A DNA stretch of 64,000 bases from Sulfurimonas sp. HSL3-2 (lineage in GTDB: Bacteria; Campylobacterota; Campylobacteria; Campylobacterales; Sulfurimonadaceae): contig NZ_CP147917.1 of NCBI RefSeq assembly GCF_039645965.1, positions 1,736,001 to 1,800,000 of the forward strand, read 5' to 3'. The notes beneath the pieces were generated by a model. The model saw only the letters and a program-made list of their open reading frames with translations, did no database searches and was not told the DNA's origin. Position numbers and translations under genes: made by a program. Positions 46,729 through 55,815 of the stretch are shown one piece after another. Every line of letters starts with the position of its first letter. Within the stretch, counting starts at the first letter, position 1.

Positions 46729-48713
46729 AACAGTCCTTTTAAGAACTTGTTCACCTCTTTTTCTATCGCTTTGCCGGCCTCTTTTTTGATGAGTTCCGTC
46801 GCATCGATACCGATGCGCGGTTTTTCTACATTACCTTTGAGTGTGACGGTCAAAGGATTTTTATTTGCTTCGACTCTGATCTTAGCATCGATGATCTTTG
46901 TCTTTGAGTTTAACTTCAGGTCTTTCGTGTCTATCTGTGCATTGTTGGAGTTTAGATGAAGCGATGCGATGATCTGCTCCTTTTTGATGCCAGCATGCAG
47001 ATCACCTAAGAACTTCTCTTTATAAAGGTCTGTCTTTGCATACTGTCGCACTAAGTTTATCATCTGGTTGTTCGTAAAATGACCGTCACGCAGTTTTGCA
47101 TCGAACCTGCCTGATTTTTTCGCAAGGTTATAGTCCAGTTTTCCGTCTAGTGACGAAGCGAATATCTGCGGGTAGACCAGCATATCCAAAAGAGGAAGTG
47201 TTTGCAGATTATCTAAGTCAGCAGTAAAGTCATCGTTGTGTAAGACTGCATCCACTTTACCGTCAAAGATGTTTGAATGAGCCGTAAGGTGCAGATCTTT
47301 ATCTTTTTTCAGCCTTCCGTCTACTAAGACAGAACCTTTTAGATCTCTGTTTGTCACAAAGTAGAGCTTGCTCAGATCAAGGAGTTTGACTTTGTAGTCC
47401 GTGTTTAGTGTTTTACTGTTTATGTCATAACTTGCTTTTTTGATATCAAAAGTCGCAAGGTTGGAGTTAAAGTCTACAGAGGTGTCTATACTGTTTGTAT
47501 TGAGTCTAGAGTTTGTCTTCGCATCAAAAGTTATGCCAGGCATATTTTTAAACTCATAGGTCTTTGAGATATATTTTGTATCCAGCACACCGTTTTTTAT
47601 TTTTGTCAGAACTGTACCGTCTAATGAATGCAGATCTTTTATGTTGATATCTGCATCGATCAAAGCATCTGCGTAATGAGGCTGTTCTACCATATACAGA
47701 AGTTTTGTGAGGTTCAGGTTTTTGATCTGCGCATCCACTACTTTTGGTTTAAAATCTGCCAATGTAACATCAAAAAACGTATCACTCTGAGCGACATCGC
47801 TTTTCCCGCTTACATGCAGGTTCTCTTTTGTACCTTTGACTTTACCGTTTATATCTATTTTCCCTCGTAAAGGTGCTTTAAGTACTGGACGTAAAAGGGA
47901 GAGCTCTTTTATGTTCACATCGTATGTAAGATTTAATGCCAACGGTTCCGGTGTGACTATTCCGTTTGATTTGATCTTTGCCAAGTTTGAATTGAACTCG
48001 TACAAGTAAACAGCTTCATCACCTTTAAGTCTTGCTTTTGCATCCATCGTAAACTCTGTCTTTGGCAGATCTACTCCAAACTCTTTTGTTAAGAGCGCGT
48101 AGTCGATCTTAGAATTGCTTACATGTAAGTTCAAGTCACCGTCTAGCTGATGCGGTTTTATATCTTTGAAATTCACGTCAAGTGCAATATCTGCTTTTGC
48201 ATATATCTTCTCACCGATAAGGGCTAAGATGTTTTCAAGCTTTGCACCTTTTACCTTGGCGATGATCGATGTAGGATCGAACTTTGTCAGTTCTATATGG
48301 TAGTAAGTATCACTTTTTGCGACATCACTGATACCGTCTATCTTTAGAAAATCAAGATCGCCTTTGACCTCCCCGCTTGTATGCAGTGTCCCAAAAAGCT
48401 GTTTTTTTGTCAAAGAGGCAAGTGTTTGCAGTTCATTAAATTTACAGCTGTAATATATGTCAAATGATTGAGAAAAAAGTGAGTAGTTTCCATCTACATG
48501 TAAACTGTTTTTTTCATTTAATGATAAAGATAGTTTAATATAATTGGTTGTAAGTTTAAATACATCGACCTTGAGGGGAAGATCTGTATTCTCCTTTAAC
48601 TTTGATTCGATGACAGGCTTGATCAAGTTGTTGCCAAATGTCGTGAATGCAACTATATAGATAATAACAATAAGCGATAGAAGCAGTCCGAGAAGCCATC
48701 CGATGTATTTCAA
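46725..48713 (-). CDS. AsmA/DUF748-like envelope protein
   Basis: 662 residues. One N-terminal membrane helix (5-27) and a long beta-rich periplasmic region with repeated units (VSGKSDVAQSDTFFDVTLADF; IDGISDVAKSDTYYHIELTKF), as in AsmA-like/TamB-related proteins that bridge the envelope and move phospholipids. Ends VEKPRIGIDATELIKKEAGKAIEKEVNKFLKGLF, a typical C-terminus of this group. Assignment at superfamily level only. Confidence 0.72.
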   Translation of the reverse strand: MKYIGWLLGLLLSLIVIIYIVAFTTFGNNLIKPVIESKLKENTDLPLKVDVFKLTTNYIKLSLSLNEKNSLHVDGNYSLFSQSFDIYYSCKFNELQTLASLTKKQLFGTLHTSGEVKGDLDFLKIDGISDVAKSDTYYHIELTKFDPTSIIAKVKGAKLENILALIGEKIYAKADIALDVNFKDIKPHQLDGDLNLHVSNSKIDYALLTKEFGVDLPKTEFTMDAKARLKGDEAVYLYEFNSNLAKIKSNGIVTPEPLALNLTYDVNIKELSLLRPVLKAPLRGKIDINGKVKGTKENLHVSGKSDVAQSDTFFDVTLADFKPKVVDAQIKNLNLTKLLYMVEQPHYADALIDADINIKDLHSLDGTVLTKIKNGVLDTKYISKTYEFKNMPGITFDAKTNSRLNTNSIDTSVDFNSNLATFDIKKASYDINSKTLNTDYKVKLLDLSKLYFVTNRDLKGSVLVDGRLKKDKDLHLTAHSNIFDGKVDAVLHNDDFTADLDNLQTLPLLDMLVYPQIFASSLDGKLDYNLAKKSGRFDAKLRDGHFTNNQMINLVRQYAKTDLYKEKFLGDLHAGIKKEQIIASLHLNSNNAQIDTKDLKLNSKTKIIDAKIRVEANKNPLTVTLKGNVEKPRIGIDATELIKKEAGKAIEKEVNKFLKGLF

Positions 48714-48822
48714 TGTAGAACCTTTTTTTCAAAAATTTTATCATAAAAGTGATAAATAGAAAGGGTTTTCATAGTTGATACAAATAGACTCAACTATTCT
48801 AAGTAAATTTTATAAGATTATA

Positions 48823-48853
48823 CTTGACATAGATTGACTCAATTTGTTATAAT
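48823..48853 (+). promoter_or_regulatory. grpE promoter with HAIR-like (HspR-type) operator
   Basis: TTGACA (48824-48829), 18 bp, TATAAT (48848-48853). Overlapping the -35 is CTTGACA-TAGATTG-ACTCAAT (48823-48843), which matches the HspR consensus CTTGAGT-N7-ACTCAAG at 11 of 14 positions. A further GACTCAA lies at about 48787. Confidence 0.5.
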
Positions 48854-48888
48854 ACTCATGGATTTCAAAAAAGGAGTCAATTTTTAAT

Positions 48889-49428
48889 ATGTCTAATGAA
48901 AATACAAATGAAGAAACTATCCCGGAAAATGAGGGGATTGAGGTTTCAGAAGAAGTCGTAGAAGAGCTTAGTGAGATTGAGCAGCTTCGTAAAGAAAATG
49001 CTGAATTAAAAGATAAGTACGCGAGAGTACATGCAGATTTTGATAATATAAAAAAACGTTTAGAGCGCGAAAAATATCAAGCTCTTGAATACGCAAATGA
49101 AAAGTTTGCAAGGGATCTTATCCCGGTAATAGATGCTTTGGATATGGCGATATCGGCAACTAAAAATGCCGACCTTGCTACCGAAGATCTCTTAGAAAAG
49201 CTCAAAGAAGGGATCGAACTGACAATGAAGCAGTTCCTTACCACTTTAGAGAAACACGGTGTTACAGCAGTGAGCCACGAAGAGGAGTTCGATCCGAATA
49301 TCCATAACGCGGTTCAAAAAGTAGACAGTGATGAGCATGAAAGCGGAGCAATCGTTCAAACGTTCCAAACGGGATACAGATACAAAGACCGCCCGCTTCG
49401 TGATGCGATGGTAGTCGTGGCCAACTAG
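48889..49428 (+). CDS. grpE: Nucleotide exchange factor GrpE
   Basis: 179 residues. Acidic N-terminus, a long coiled coil (about 25-75, LRKENAELKDKYARVHADFDNIKKR) and the beta domain with TGYRYKDRPLRDAMVVVAN. It releases ADP from DnaK. hrcA, often upstream, is absent; the neighbour is an AsmA-like gene on the other strand. AAGGAG lies 12 bp before the ATG. Confidence 0.97.
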   Translation: MSNENTNEETIPENEGIEVSEEVVEELSEIEQLRKENAELKDKYARVHADFDNIKKRLEREKYQALEYANEKFARDLIPVIDALDMAISATKNADLATEDLLEKLKEGIELTMKQFLTTLEKHGVTAVSHEEEFDPNIHNAVQKVDSDEHESGAIVQTFQTGYRYKDRPLRDAMVVVAN

Positions 49429-49437
49429 TTAATGAAC

Positions 49438-49461
49438 GACACTTGAACAAGTCCAAGTGTC
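49438..49461 (-). repeat. Hairpin with GGACTTGTTC apex in the grpE-dnaK spacer
   Basis: On the minus strand GACACTTGGA-CTTG-TTCAAGTGTC, a 10-bp stem with one G-U pair and a CUUG loop. It shares its apex with the repeats at 10594, 42062 and 49580. Confidence 0.7.
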
Positions 49462-49489
49462 TACGCTAGGCGCTATGCCGCTAAAGTAC

Positions 49490-49510
49490 AAAAATGCTTC
49501 CGGCATTTTT
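49490..49510 (+). terminator. Hairpin ending in T-run after grpE
   Basis: AAAAATGC-TTCCG-GCATTTTT. The stem ends in five T and could terminate or attenuate between grpE and dnaK. Confidence 0.5.
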
Positions 49511-49551
49511 ACTTGAAGCATAGCAGATAAATCTGACACGATAGTGTCAAG

Positions 49552-49607
49552 CTTTAGTCGCCACAGCGGCGCAAGCGAAGATAAAGGGACTTTGTTCCTT
49601 TATCGGA
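49552..49607 (+). repeat. 56-bp two-hairpin intergenic repeat, copy 2
   Basis: Identical to the minus strand of 10594-10649. Contains hairpins CGCC-ACAGC-GGCG (49559-49571) and GATAAAGG...CCTTTATC (49580-49604) with apex GGGACTTTGTTCC. It ends about 60 bp before dnaK. Confidence 0.9.
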
Positions 49608-49668
49608 ATAATAAAGTGAAGGATTATCTTCATTTAAATTTTGAAAAAATTAAAATTAAGGAAATAGT

Positions 49669-51549
49669 ATGAGTAAAGTAATTGGTATAGATTTAGGAAC
49701 AACAAACTCATGTGTTGCAGTTTATGAAGGTGGTGAGGCTAAGATCATCCCTAATAAAGAGGGTAAAAACACTACTCCTTCTGTTGTAGCATTCACAGAT
49801 AAAGGTGATGTACTTGTAGGTGATCCTGCAAAACGTCAAGCGATCACAAATCCTGACAAGACGATCTCTTCTGTTAAGAGAATCATGGGTCTTATGATGG
49901 ACGAGGACAAAGCAAAAGAAGCTCACGATAAAGTAACATACAAGATCGTAAGTAAAGACGGTATGGCTGCTGTTGATGTTGCAGGTAAGATATATACGCC
50001 TCAAGAGATCTCTGCAAAGATCCTTTCTAAACTAAAAGAGGATGCGGAAAGCTACCTTGGTTCGACTGTAACTGACGCGGTTATCACGGTTCCTGCATAT
50101 TTCAATGATGCACAACGTAAAGCGACTAAAGATGCCGGTACAATCGCAGGACTTAACGTTCTTCGTATCATCAATGAGCCTACTGCTTCTGCACTGGCAT
50201 ACGGTCTAGAAAGCAAAGCTGATGAGAATGTACTTGTTTATGACCTTGGAGGCGGGACTTTCGACGTTACGACTCTTGAGATCAGCGACGGGACTTTCGA
50301 AGTTCTTTCAACTGACGGGAATGCATTCCTAGGTGGAGACGACTTCGATAACAAGATCGTTGATTTCTTAGCTGCTGAGTTCAAAAACGACAACGGGATC
50401 GATCTTAAAAACGACAAGATGGCTCTTCAACGTCTAAAAGACGCTGCTGAAAACGCTAAAAAAGAGCTTTCATCTGCACAAGAGACTGAGATCAACCTTC
50501 CGTTCATCACAGCTGATGCGACAGGTCCAAAACACTTAGTTGTAAAACTGACTCGTGCGAAGTTCGAAGGTATGATCGAGCAACTTGTAAAAGAGACTAT
50601 CAGCCACATCGAAACAGCTATGAAAGATGCTGACCTTGCAAAAGGTGATGTTAAAGAGATCATTATGGTCGGTGGTTCAACTCGTGTACCACTTGCTCAA
50701 AAAATGGTTTCTGAGTACTTCGGCGGTAAAGAACTTAACAAAGGTGTGAACCCGGATGAAGTTGTTGCTGCAGGTGCTGCGATCCAAGGTGGTGTTTTAA
50801 GAGGAGATGTTAAAGACGTTCTTCTTCTTGACGTTACTCCACTTTCACTTGGTATCGAGACTCTTGGCGGTGTTGCTACGAAGATCATCGAAAAAGGTAC
50901 GACTATCCCTGTTAAGAAATCTCAAGTTTTCTCAACAGCAGAAGACAACCAACCGGCTGTTACTATCAGCGTTGTTCAAGGTGAGCGTGAGTTCGCAAAA
51001 GACAACAAATCTTTAGGTCTGTTCGAACTTTCAAACATCCCTGCGGCACCACGCGGTGTGCCTCAGATCGAAGTTACTTTTGACATCGATGCAAACGGTA
51101 TCTTAACTGTTAGCGCAAAAGACAAAGGTACAGGTACTGAGCAAAAGATCACTATCTCTGGAAGCACTGGTCTAAGTGAAGAAGAGATCAACCAAATGGT
51201 TCAAGATGCTGAAAACCATAAAGCTGAAGATGAAAAACGTAAAGCTCTAGTAGAGTTACGTAACCAAGCGGATGCACTTATCGCACAAACTGAAAAAGCT
51301 ATGGGCGAGATGGGTGAGAAACTTGACGCTGAAGAAAAAGTAAAAATCGAAAAAGCTATCGAAGAACTAAAAGCAACTCTTAAAGATGAAAACTCTACAA
51401 AAGAGCAGATCGAAGAAAAAGTAAAAGCTTTAACAGAAGTAAGTCACAAAATGGCTGAGCAGATGTATAAGCAAGAAAATCAAGGCGGAGAAGCGGCGCA
51501 AGGTGCTAAAAAAGCAGACGACGACGTTATCGATGCAGAGATAGAGTAA
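49669..51549 (+). CDS. dnaK: Chaperone DnaK (Hsp70)
   Basis: 626 residues. ATPase domain with [24 protein letters not shown] and [11 protein letters not shown]; substrate domain with [17 protein letters not shown]; the end has the [10 protein letters not shown] tail. Main ATP-driven folding chaperone working with GrpE and DnaJ (dnaJ not here). The 240-bp spacer from grpE suggests its own promoter or processing. AAGGAAA precedes the ATG. Confidence 0.99.
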   Translation: MSKVIGIDLGTTNSCVAVYEGGEAKIIPNKEGKNTTPSVVAFTDKGDVLVGDPAKRQAITNPDKTISSVKRIMGLMMDEDKAKEAHDKVTYKIVSKDGMAAVDVAGKIYTPQEISAKILSKLKEDAESYLGSTVTDAVITVPAYFNDAQRKATKDAGTIAGLNVLRIINEPTASALAYGLESKADENVLVYDLGGGTFDVTTLEISDGTFEVLSTDGNAFLGGDDFDNKIVDFLAAEFKNDNGIDLKNDKMALQRLKDAAENAKKELSSAQETEINLPFITADATGPKHLVVKLTRAKFEGMIEQLVKETISHIETAMKDADLAKGDVKEIIMVGGSTRVPLAQKMVSEYFGGKELNKGVNPDEVVAAGAAIQGGVLRGDVKDVLLLDVTPLSLGIETLGGVATKIIEKGTTIPVKKSQVFSTAEDNQPAVTISVVQGEREFAKDNKSLGLFELSNIPAAPRGVPQIEVTFDIDANGILTVSAKDKGTGTEQKITISGSTGLSEEEINQMVQDAENHKAEDEKRKALVELRNQADALIAQTEKAMGEMGEKLDAEEKVKIEKAIEELKATLKDENSTKEQIEEKVKALTEVSHKMAEQMYKQENQGGEAAQGAKKADDDVIDAEIE

Positions 51550-51560
51550 TCTATCTCCTA

Positions 51561-51580
51561 AAGAGCCTTCCGGCTCTTCT
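51561..51580 (+). terminator. dnaK terminator
   Basis: AAGAGCC-TTCC-GGCTCTT hairpin 12 bp after the dnaK stop, followed by a weak T-rich stretch; it separates dnaK from the convergent MerR gene. Confidence 0.65.
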
Positions 51581-51597
51581 AAATATCTCATTTCCCC

Positions 51598-52275
51598 CTA
51601 TTCGAACTTATCCTCTTTCAAAGCTTTTAAAAATGTCTTATAAGTATAACGGTTAAAGATATACTCTTTTGCTTTAAAAAGCGTGTCAAACATGATCTCC
51701 CACAGCATTGTAAAATTTTTATCCGTACGGACAGCACAAAGCTGCTGCTGCATCTTACGCTCTAACTCGCTGATCGCTCTCGCGTGAATAGCATACTCTT
51801 TGATTATCTCATACTCCACACCAACCTTTTGAAATGAATCGACAAGTCGGATCATGGTACTGTCTTTGTCTGTAAACTCATTTTCACTCAGAGGGATCAC
51901 GACCCCGTCTTTTAAAAGTTTATCCAAAAGCTCTCTATCTACTTTAAAGTGAGTTATAAACTCCTCTTTTGAATAATAGTTTTCATCTTTTGAAACAAGA
52001 CTCAGCGTGTTCATAAGCGGTTCTATCATCGTAAAAGATGTAGCAAGAGACCTATTTTTATTTTTGAGTGCTATCTTGATATCATCATTTGTACTGCCGA
52101 TGCTGTTTTTCATGTATTTTATATATTTTATAAGCTCAAGATGTTCATCATTATAGACATGCACATTGGACTTTATCTTCTTCGCTTCAGGCAGCATTCC
52201 TTCCCGTATATAGTAAAGTATAGTCGATTTGGGGACACCTGTAAGTGAAACAAGCTGTGATATTTTATATTCCAT
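51598..52275 (-). CDS. MerR-family transcriptional regulator
   Basis: 225 residues. N-terminal winged helix of MerR type (YKISQLVSLTGVPKSTILYYIREGMLPEAKK, then YNDEHLELIKYIKYMK). The remaining ~150 residues are helical and lack the Cys pattern of metal-sensing MerR proteins, so the effector is unknown. It is divergent from the AhpD-like gene, 95 bp apart, and may regulate it. Confidence 0.88.
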   Translation of the reverse strand: MEYKISQLVSLTGVPKSTILYYIREGMLPEAKKIKSNVHVYNDEHLELIKYIKYMKNSIGSTNDDIKIALKNKNRSLATSFTMIEPLMNTLSLVSKDENYYSKEEFITHFKVDRELLDKLLKDGVVIPLSENEFTDKDSTMIRLVDSFQKVGVEYEIIKEYAIHARAISELERKMQQQLCAVRTDKNFTMLWEIMFDTLFKAKEYIFNRYTYKTFLKALKEDKFE

Positions 52276-52370
52276 AATTTCTCTTTTTAAAACTCTAATT
52301 AAGAATTATACATTATAATTTTAACGTAAAGTAGAACTTAACGTTTTTAACACTAAAAAAGGAAGATGAA

Positions 52371-52901
52371 ATGGCACACATAAAACTACCGGAATTTGAA
52401 GAGATGAGTCCAAGCATACAGGAAAAAGCAAGACCCATTTTAGAAAAGACAGGACAGCTGGGAGAGATATTCAAACTGATAGCATTAGATGAAAAGATAT
52501 ATTTTGCGACTGATATGATGGTTCAAAAATATCTTTTAGACCAAACAACACTTTCATATGACATCAAAGAGGCTATCGCTCTGCTTATCTCTAAAGAAAA
52601 CGGATGTAAGATGTGTGTCGATGTGCATAAAAGTATAGCAAAGATGCTCGGACTCACAGAAGAGAGAATCGAAGAGATCTTACAGGGAGTCGAAAGTATC
52701 AAGACGACAGAAGCTGAAAAAGCACTTCTGAATTTTTGTATCAAAGCTTCTAAAAAAGATAACTACAAGATACAAAAACATGAGATAGATGCACTAAAAG
52801 AATTTGGATATAATGATGTTCAAATTCTTGAAGCCGTTGCTATAACGGGCTACTTTAACTATATTAATACTCTATCTAACGTATTTGCACTTGGTGAGTA
52901 A
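52371..52901 (+). CDS. AhpD-like carboxymuconolactone decarboxylase-family protein
   Basis: 176 residues, helical. The redox motif CKMCVDVHKSIAKMLG (CxxC plus His) is that of AhpD-like alkylhydroperoxidases, which reduce peroxides or support peroxiredoxins. Upstream GGAAGATGAAATGG gives a ribosome site. The divergent MerR regulator suggests stress-inducible control. Confidence 0.9.
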   Translation: MAHIKLPEFEEMSPSIQEKARPILEKTGQLGEIFKLIALDEKIYFATDMMVQKYLLDQTTLSYDIKEAIALLISKENGCKMCVDVHKSIAKMLGLTEERIEEILQGVESIKTTEAEKALLNFCIKASKKDNYKIQKHEIDALKEFGYNDVQILEAVAITGYFNYINTLSNVFALGE

Positions 52902-52931
52902 ACTATAAAATACTAAAAAACAGGGATAAAA

Positions 52932-53741
52932 ATGGTAAGAGAAATTGTTACATATCCGACGACTCCAAGTCTTGAGTATGGTGCGAATGTCAGACATTTT
53001 AATGATGAACTATTTGGTGTCATAGAAGATCTAAAAGACACGATGGAAGCAAATCATCTAGATGCTCTTTCAGCGTTTCAGATAGCTTCACCGCTATCTA
53101 TAATCGTAATCAAACAAGATAACGGAGAATTTTTAGAGATCATTAATCCAAGGATCATAAAAAGAGAGGGAAAAATAAATCCGACTGAAACAACAGCATA
53201 TTTCCCTGGACTCAGTGCCACTACAACACGCTATGAGAAGATCAAAGTTATGTATGAGGACAGAGATCAAAATCAAAAGTTCCTTGATGCCGAAGGTGAC
53301 TTAGCTGTCACGCTTCAAAGAAAACTAGACTATCTGTTTGGTGCGAACTTTAGAGTTAGAATGGATGACGCAGAGAAAAAACTTTTTGACTCAAAACTGG
53401 AGTTCGGAACAGATGCCATAATGAAAAACGATTGTCCGACTGTCTTTAAAAGAGACAGGATCCTGCTTGCATTTAGAATACTGTTCGCTATCGGATTTGT
53501 AGCCCTTGGTGCGAAGTTCTTTATAGACGAAGCAAGTATTGCAACTCTTATAACTGTAGAAAACAGTATTATGCTTGCAATGACTGCGTTGCTGATATTC
53601 TACTTCTTTTACGCTCAGTACGAGGGTAAACAGTACAAACACTGTACATCTTGCCAGATAGGAAATATCATAGGCTCTACAGCGATCGCTTTTATTAGAA
53701 TCGTTATCCTATTTGCCGCTAACTATTTTCTTCTTTGGTAA
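52932..53741 (+). CDS. Membrane-anchored peptide deformylase-like pseudoenzyme
   Basis: 269 residues. Residues 1-140 follow the peptide deformylase plan: VTYPTTPSLEYGANV, a motif-1 equivalent DALSAFQI (44-51; active enzymes GxGLAAxQ), FLEIINPRI, a motif-2 equivalent YFPGLSA (90-96; EGCLS), RYEKIKVMYED, and a motif-3 equivalent QRKLDYLFG (129-137; HExDHLxG). The metal Cys, both His and the catalytic Glu are all missing. Three membrane helices (about 177-197, 208-228, 245-267) with a CTSC pair (C238, C241) follow. A deformylase role is therefore very unlikely; function unknown. Its end overlaps convergent lgt by 33 bp. Confidence 0.82.
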   Translation: MVREIVTYPTTPSLEYGANVRHFNDELFGVIEDLKDTMEANHLDALSAFQIASPLSIIVIKQDNGEFLEIINPRIIKREGKINPTETTAYFPGLSATTTRYEKIKVMYEDRDQNQKFLDAEGDLAVTLQRKLDYLFGANFRVRMDDAEKKLFDSKLEFGTDAIMKNDCPTVFKRDRILLAFRILFAIGFVALGAKFFIDEASIATLITVENSIMLAMTALLIFYFFYAQYEGKQYKHCTSCQIGNIIGSTAIAFIRIVILFAANYFLLW

Positions 53742-54536
53742 AAAATAAAACCACAGTACCACTGCAAGCAGCGCCATGGATAGACTTAGTGTCTGTCCAA
53801 GCGTAATCGTATCACAGCAGATGTATCCTATCTGAACATCAGGTGCTCTAAATATCTCCGCAACCGCTCGAAGTATCCCGTAAGAAAATGCATATAAGAG
53901 TATCAGTTCGCCGTCAAATCTTTTATATCTTCTGTACATGTAGATGATGATAAATACAACAACACCCTCTAAAAACGCTTCATAAAGCTGAGAGGGATGA
54001 CGCAGGACTCCATTTACATAGATACCCCAGCTGACATCAGTGACACGCCCTACAAGTTCCTGGTTTAAAAAGTTACCTATGCGCCCGAAGACATACCCAA
54101 GAGGGACTGCAAGAGCTACAATATCCATAAGCTTGCCAAACCCGACTTTGTTCTTTTTACTAAAGAGGTAGGCACCTATCAAAAATCCAAAAAGTGCACC
54201 ATGATAACTCATACCCCGGATCCCGACGAACTCGCCCTCTTTAAAAGGATTGAATATCTGCCACGGATGTCCGATGTAATAAAGCGTATCGGGATCATAA
54301 AAGAGGATATATCCCAGACGTGCTCCGAGTATCACACCTATCTCTACATAGATAAAAAAACTGTCAAGATGCTCTTTAGTGATATCGATATTGTCTTTTT
54401 CCACTATCCACTTTGCCATATATAAGGCTGTGACAAGAGCTAAGACATACATCAGTCCATACCAGTGAACCGGTATAGAAAAAAGATGAAAAGCTATCGG
54501 GTTAAAATGCTCATAGATATCGTTCCAAAACTGCAT
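53709..54536 (-). CDS. lgt: Prolipoprotein diacylglyceryl transferase
   Basis: 275 residues, about seven membrane helices. Transfers diacylglycerol to the lipobox Cys of prolipoproteins, the first step of lipoprotein maturation. Signatures: GIRGMSYHGALFGFLIGAY and the Lgt box GRIGNFLNQELVGRVTD. It overlaps the Fe-S gene upstream by one base (TAATG). Confidence 0.97.
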   Translation of the reverse strand: MQFWNDIYEHFNPIAFHLFSIPVHWYGLMYVLALVTALYMAKWIVEKDNIDITKEHLDSFFIYVEIGVILGARLGYILFYDPDTLYYIGHPWQIFNPFKEGEFVGIRGMSYHGALFGFLIGAYLFSKKNKVGFGKLMDIVALAVPLGYVFGRIGNFLNQELVGRVTDVSWGIYVNGVLRHPSQLYEAFLEGVVVFIIIYMYRRYKRFDGELILLYAFSYGILRAVAEIFRAPDVQIGYICCDTITLGQTLSLSMALLAVVLWFYFLPKKKIVSGK

Positions 54537-55813
54537 TATTTCTCTAGAGCCTCGGCGATAAGTTCGATAGGGTTTTTAAACACTACATCTACATCTGCTT
54601 GATACATGGAGTTGTTTATCTGCATACGGCAGGCGCTACACTCCGCACTTACTACCTGCGCCCCGCTTTGTTTTATCATCGCAGCTTTAGGTACTCCGGC
54701 AGCTTTTGCAAAATGGTACTTCTCAGTCTGCATAGTCACACCGCCGAATCCGCAACATGCATTCGGATCGCTCATCTCTTTAATCGTGTAGTTTTGAGAG
54801 ATCAGTTTACGCGGTTCTTGGTAGACTCCCTGCATCTTTCTTGCATGACACGGGTCATGGTATGTCACATCCACGCTTTGTTTTCCTTTGGAAGCCAAAA
54901 GGTGAGAAAGGTGTGTATGTGTCTCTAACCATTCAGTCGCCATAAAGATCTTTTTAGAGACCTTTTTTGCACGTTCCTGCCACTCAGGCTGATCGTGAAA
55001 GTAATGGTCGTAATCGATCTTCATCATAGCACTACATGTAGCCTCAGGAATGATGACCGCTTCGACATCGTCGATAAACTTCTCAAAGTACTCGATGTTA
55101 TACTTAGCCAGGTAATCCACCGTATCGAAATCACCCGTAAAGTATGCAGGTGCCGAACAACACTTCTGCGCCTTCGCCAAAAATGCGTCTATCTCCAGAT
55201 GTTCTAAGATCTTTAGCAGCGAGTCACCGACCTGACGATAGTTATAGTTCCCCAGACAACCGATGAACACGGCTACTTTTCTCTTACCGCCGTTAGATAT
55301 GTTTTCAGGATGAGAGTTTAGAAAAGACTTTTTCCCCATACTCGGCAGAAGTCTGTCTTTCTTGATAATAGGCATAGAAAATCTAGGTTCCATAGACTCG
55401 ATCTCTTTACGGATCTTAAACCCGCAGGTCTGAAAGACGTACCCGAGTTTAAACAGAATATCCATAGTCGTTCTATGGCGTAAAAGATAGAAAAATGCTC
55501 TTTTAAACCAAGCGATCCCGTACTTTTTACGGATATCGTTACGTACCTGCTCGATGACCATATCTGTCGGAAGAGACTTCGGACATACATCCGTACAGTT
55601 CGTACATAAAAAACAGCTCTCAAATATCTCTTTGGCGTTCTTGTCAAGATCCAGTTTACCATCTTGATACGCACCTAAAAGATCGATAAATCCACGAGGT
55701 GACGTTACCTCATCGGGATTGACGTTATGGATGGTACAGACCGGGATACACTTCCCGCACTTAACACACGCATCCGAAGTCGCTTTAAAATCAAATATCT
55801 CGTTTGTCTGCAT
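54536..55813 (-). CDS. Fe-S oxidoreductase with CCG domains (GlcF/HdrB-like)
   Basis: About 425 residues from the ATG at 55813 (a GTG two codons upstream overlaps the hemN stop). Two [4Fe-4S] ferredoxin motifs (CVKCGKCIPVC; CFLCTNCTDVCPK) precede two CCG cysteine-rich domains (KCCSAPAYF; ACCGFGGVTM). Such proteins pass electrons in glycolate/lactate oxidation or heterodisulfide-type complexes. Pairing with hemN is also known in Campylobacter, hinting at a role in electron supply to or from the haem pathway; this is inference. Confidence 0.9.
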   Translation of the reverse strand: MQTNEIFDFKATSDACVKCGKCIPVCTIHNVNPDEVTSPRGFIDLLGAYQDGKLDLDKNAKEIFESCFLCTNCTDVCPKSLPTDMVIEQVRNDIRKKYGIAWFKRAFFYLLRHRTTMDILFKLGYVFQTCGFKIRKEIESMEPRFSMPIIKKDRLLPSMGKKSFLNSHPENISNGGKRKVAVFIGCLGNYNYRQVGDSLLKILEHLEIDAFLAKAQKCCSAPAYFTGDFDTVDYLAKYNIEYFEKFIDDVEAVIIPEATCSAMMKIDYDHYFHDQPEWQERAKKVSKKIFMATEWLETHTHLSHLLASKGKQSVDVTYHDPCHARKMQGVYQEPRKLISQNYTIKEMSDPNACCGFGGVTMQTEKYHFAKAAGVPKAAMIKQSGAQVVSAECSACRMQINNSMYQADVDVVFKNPIELIAEALEK

Positions 55814-55815
55814 AA

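Noticed and set aside
49552-49607. tRNA-like element in the grpE-dnaK spacer
   Set aside because: It has hairpins but no T-loop GGTTCGA, anticodon arm or CCA end; its exact repeat elsewhere fits a dispersed repeat better.
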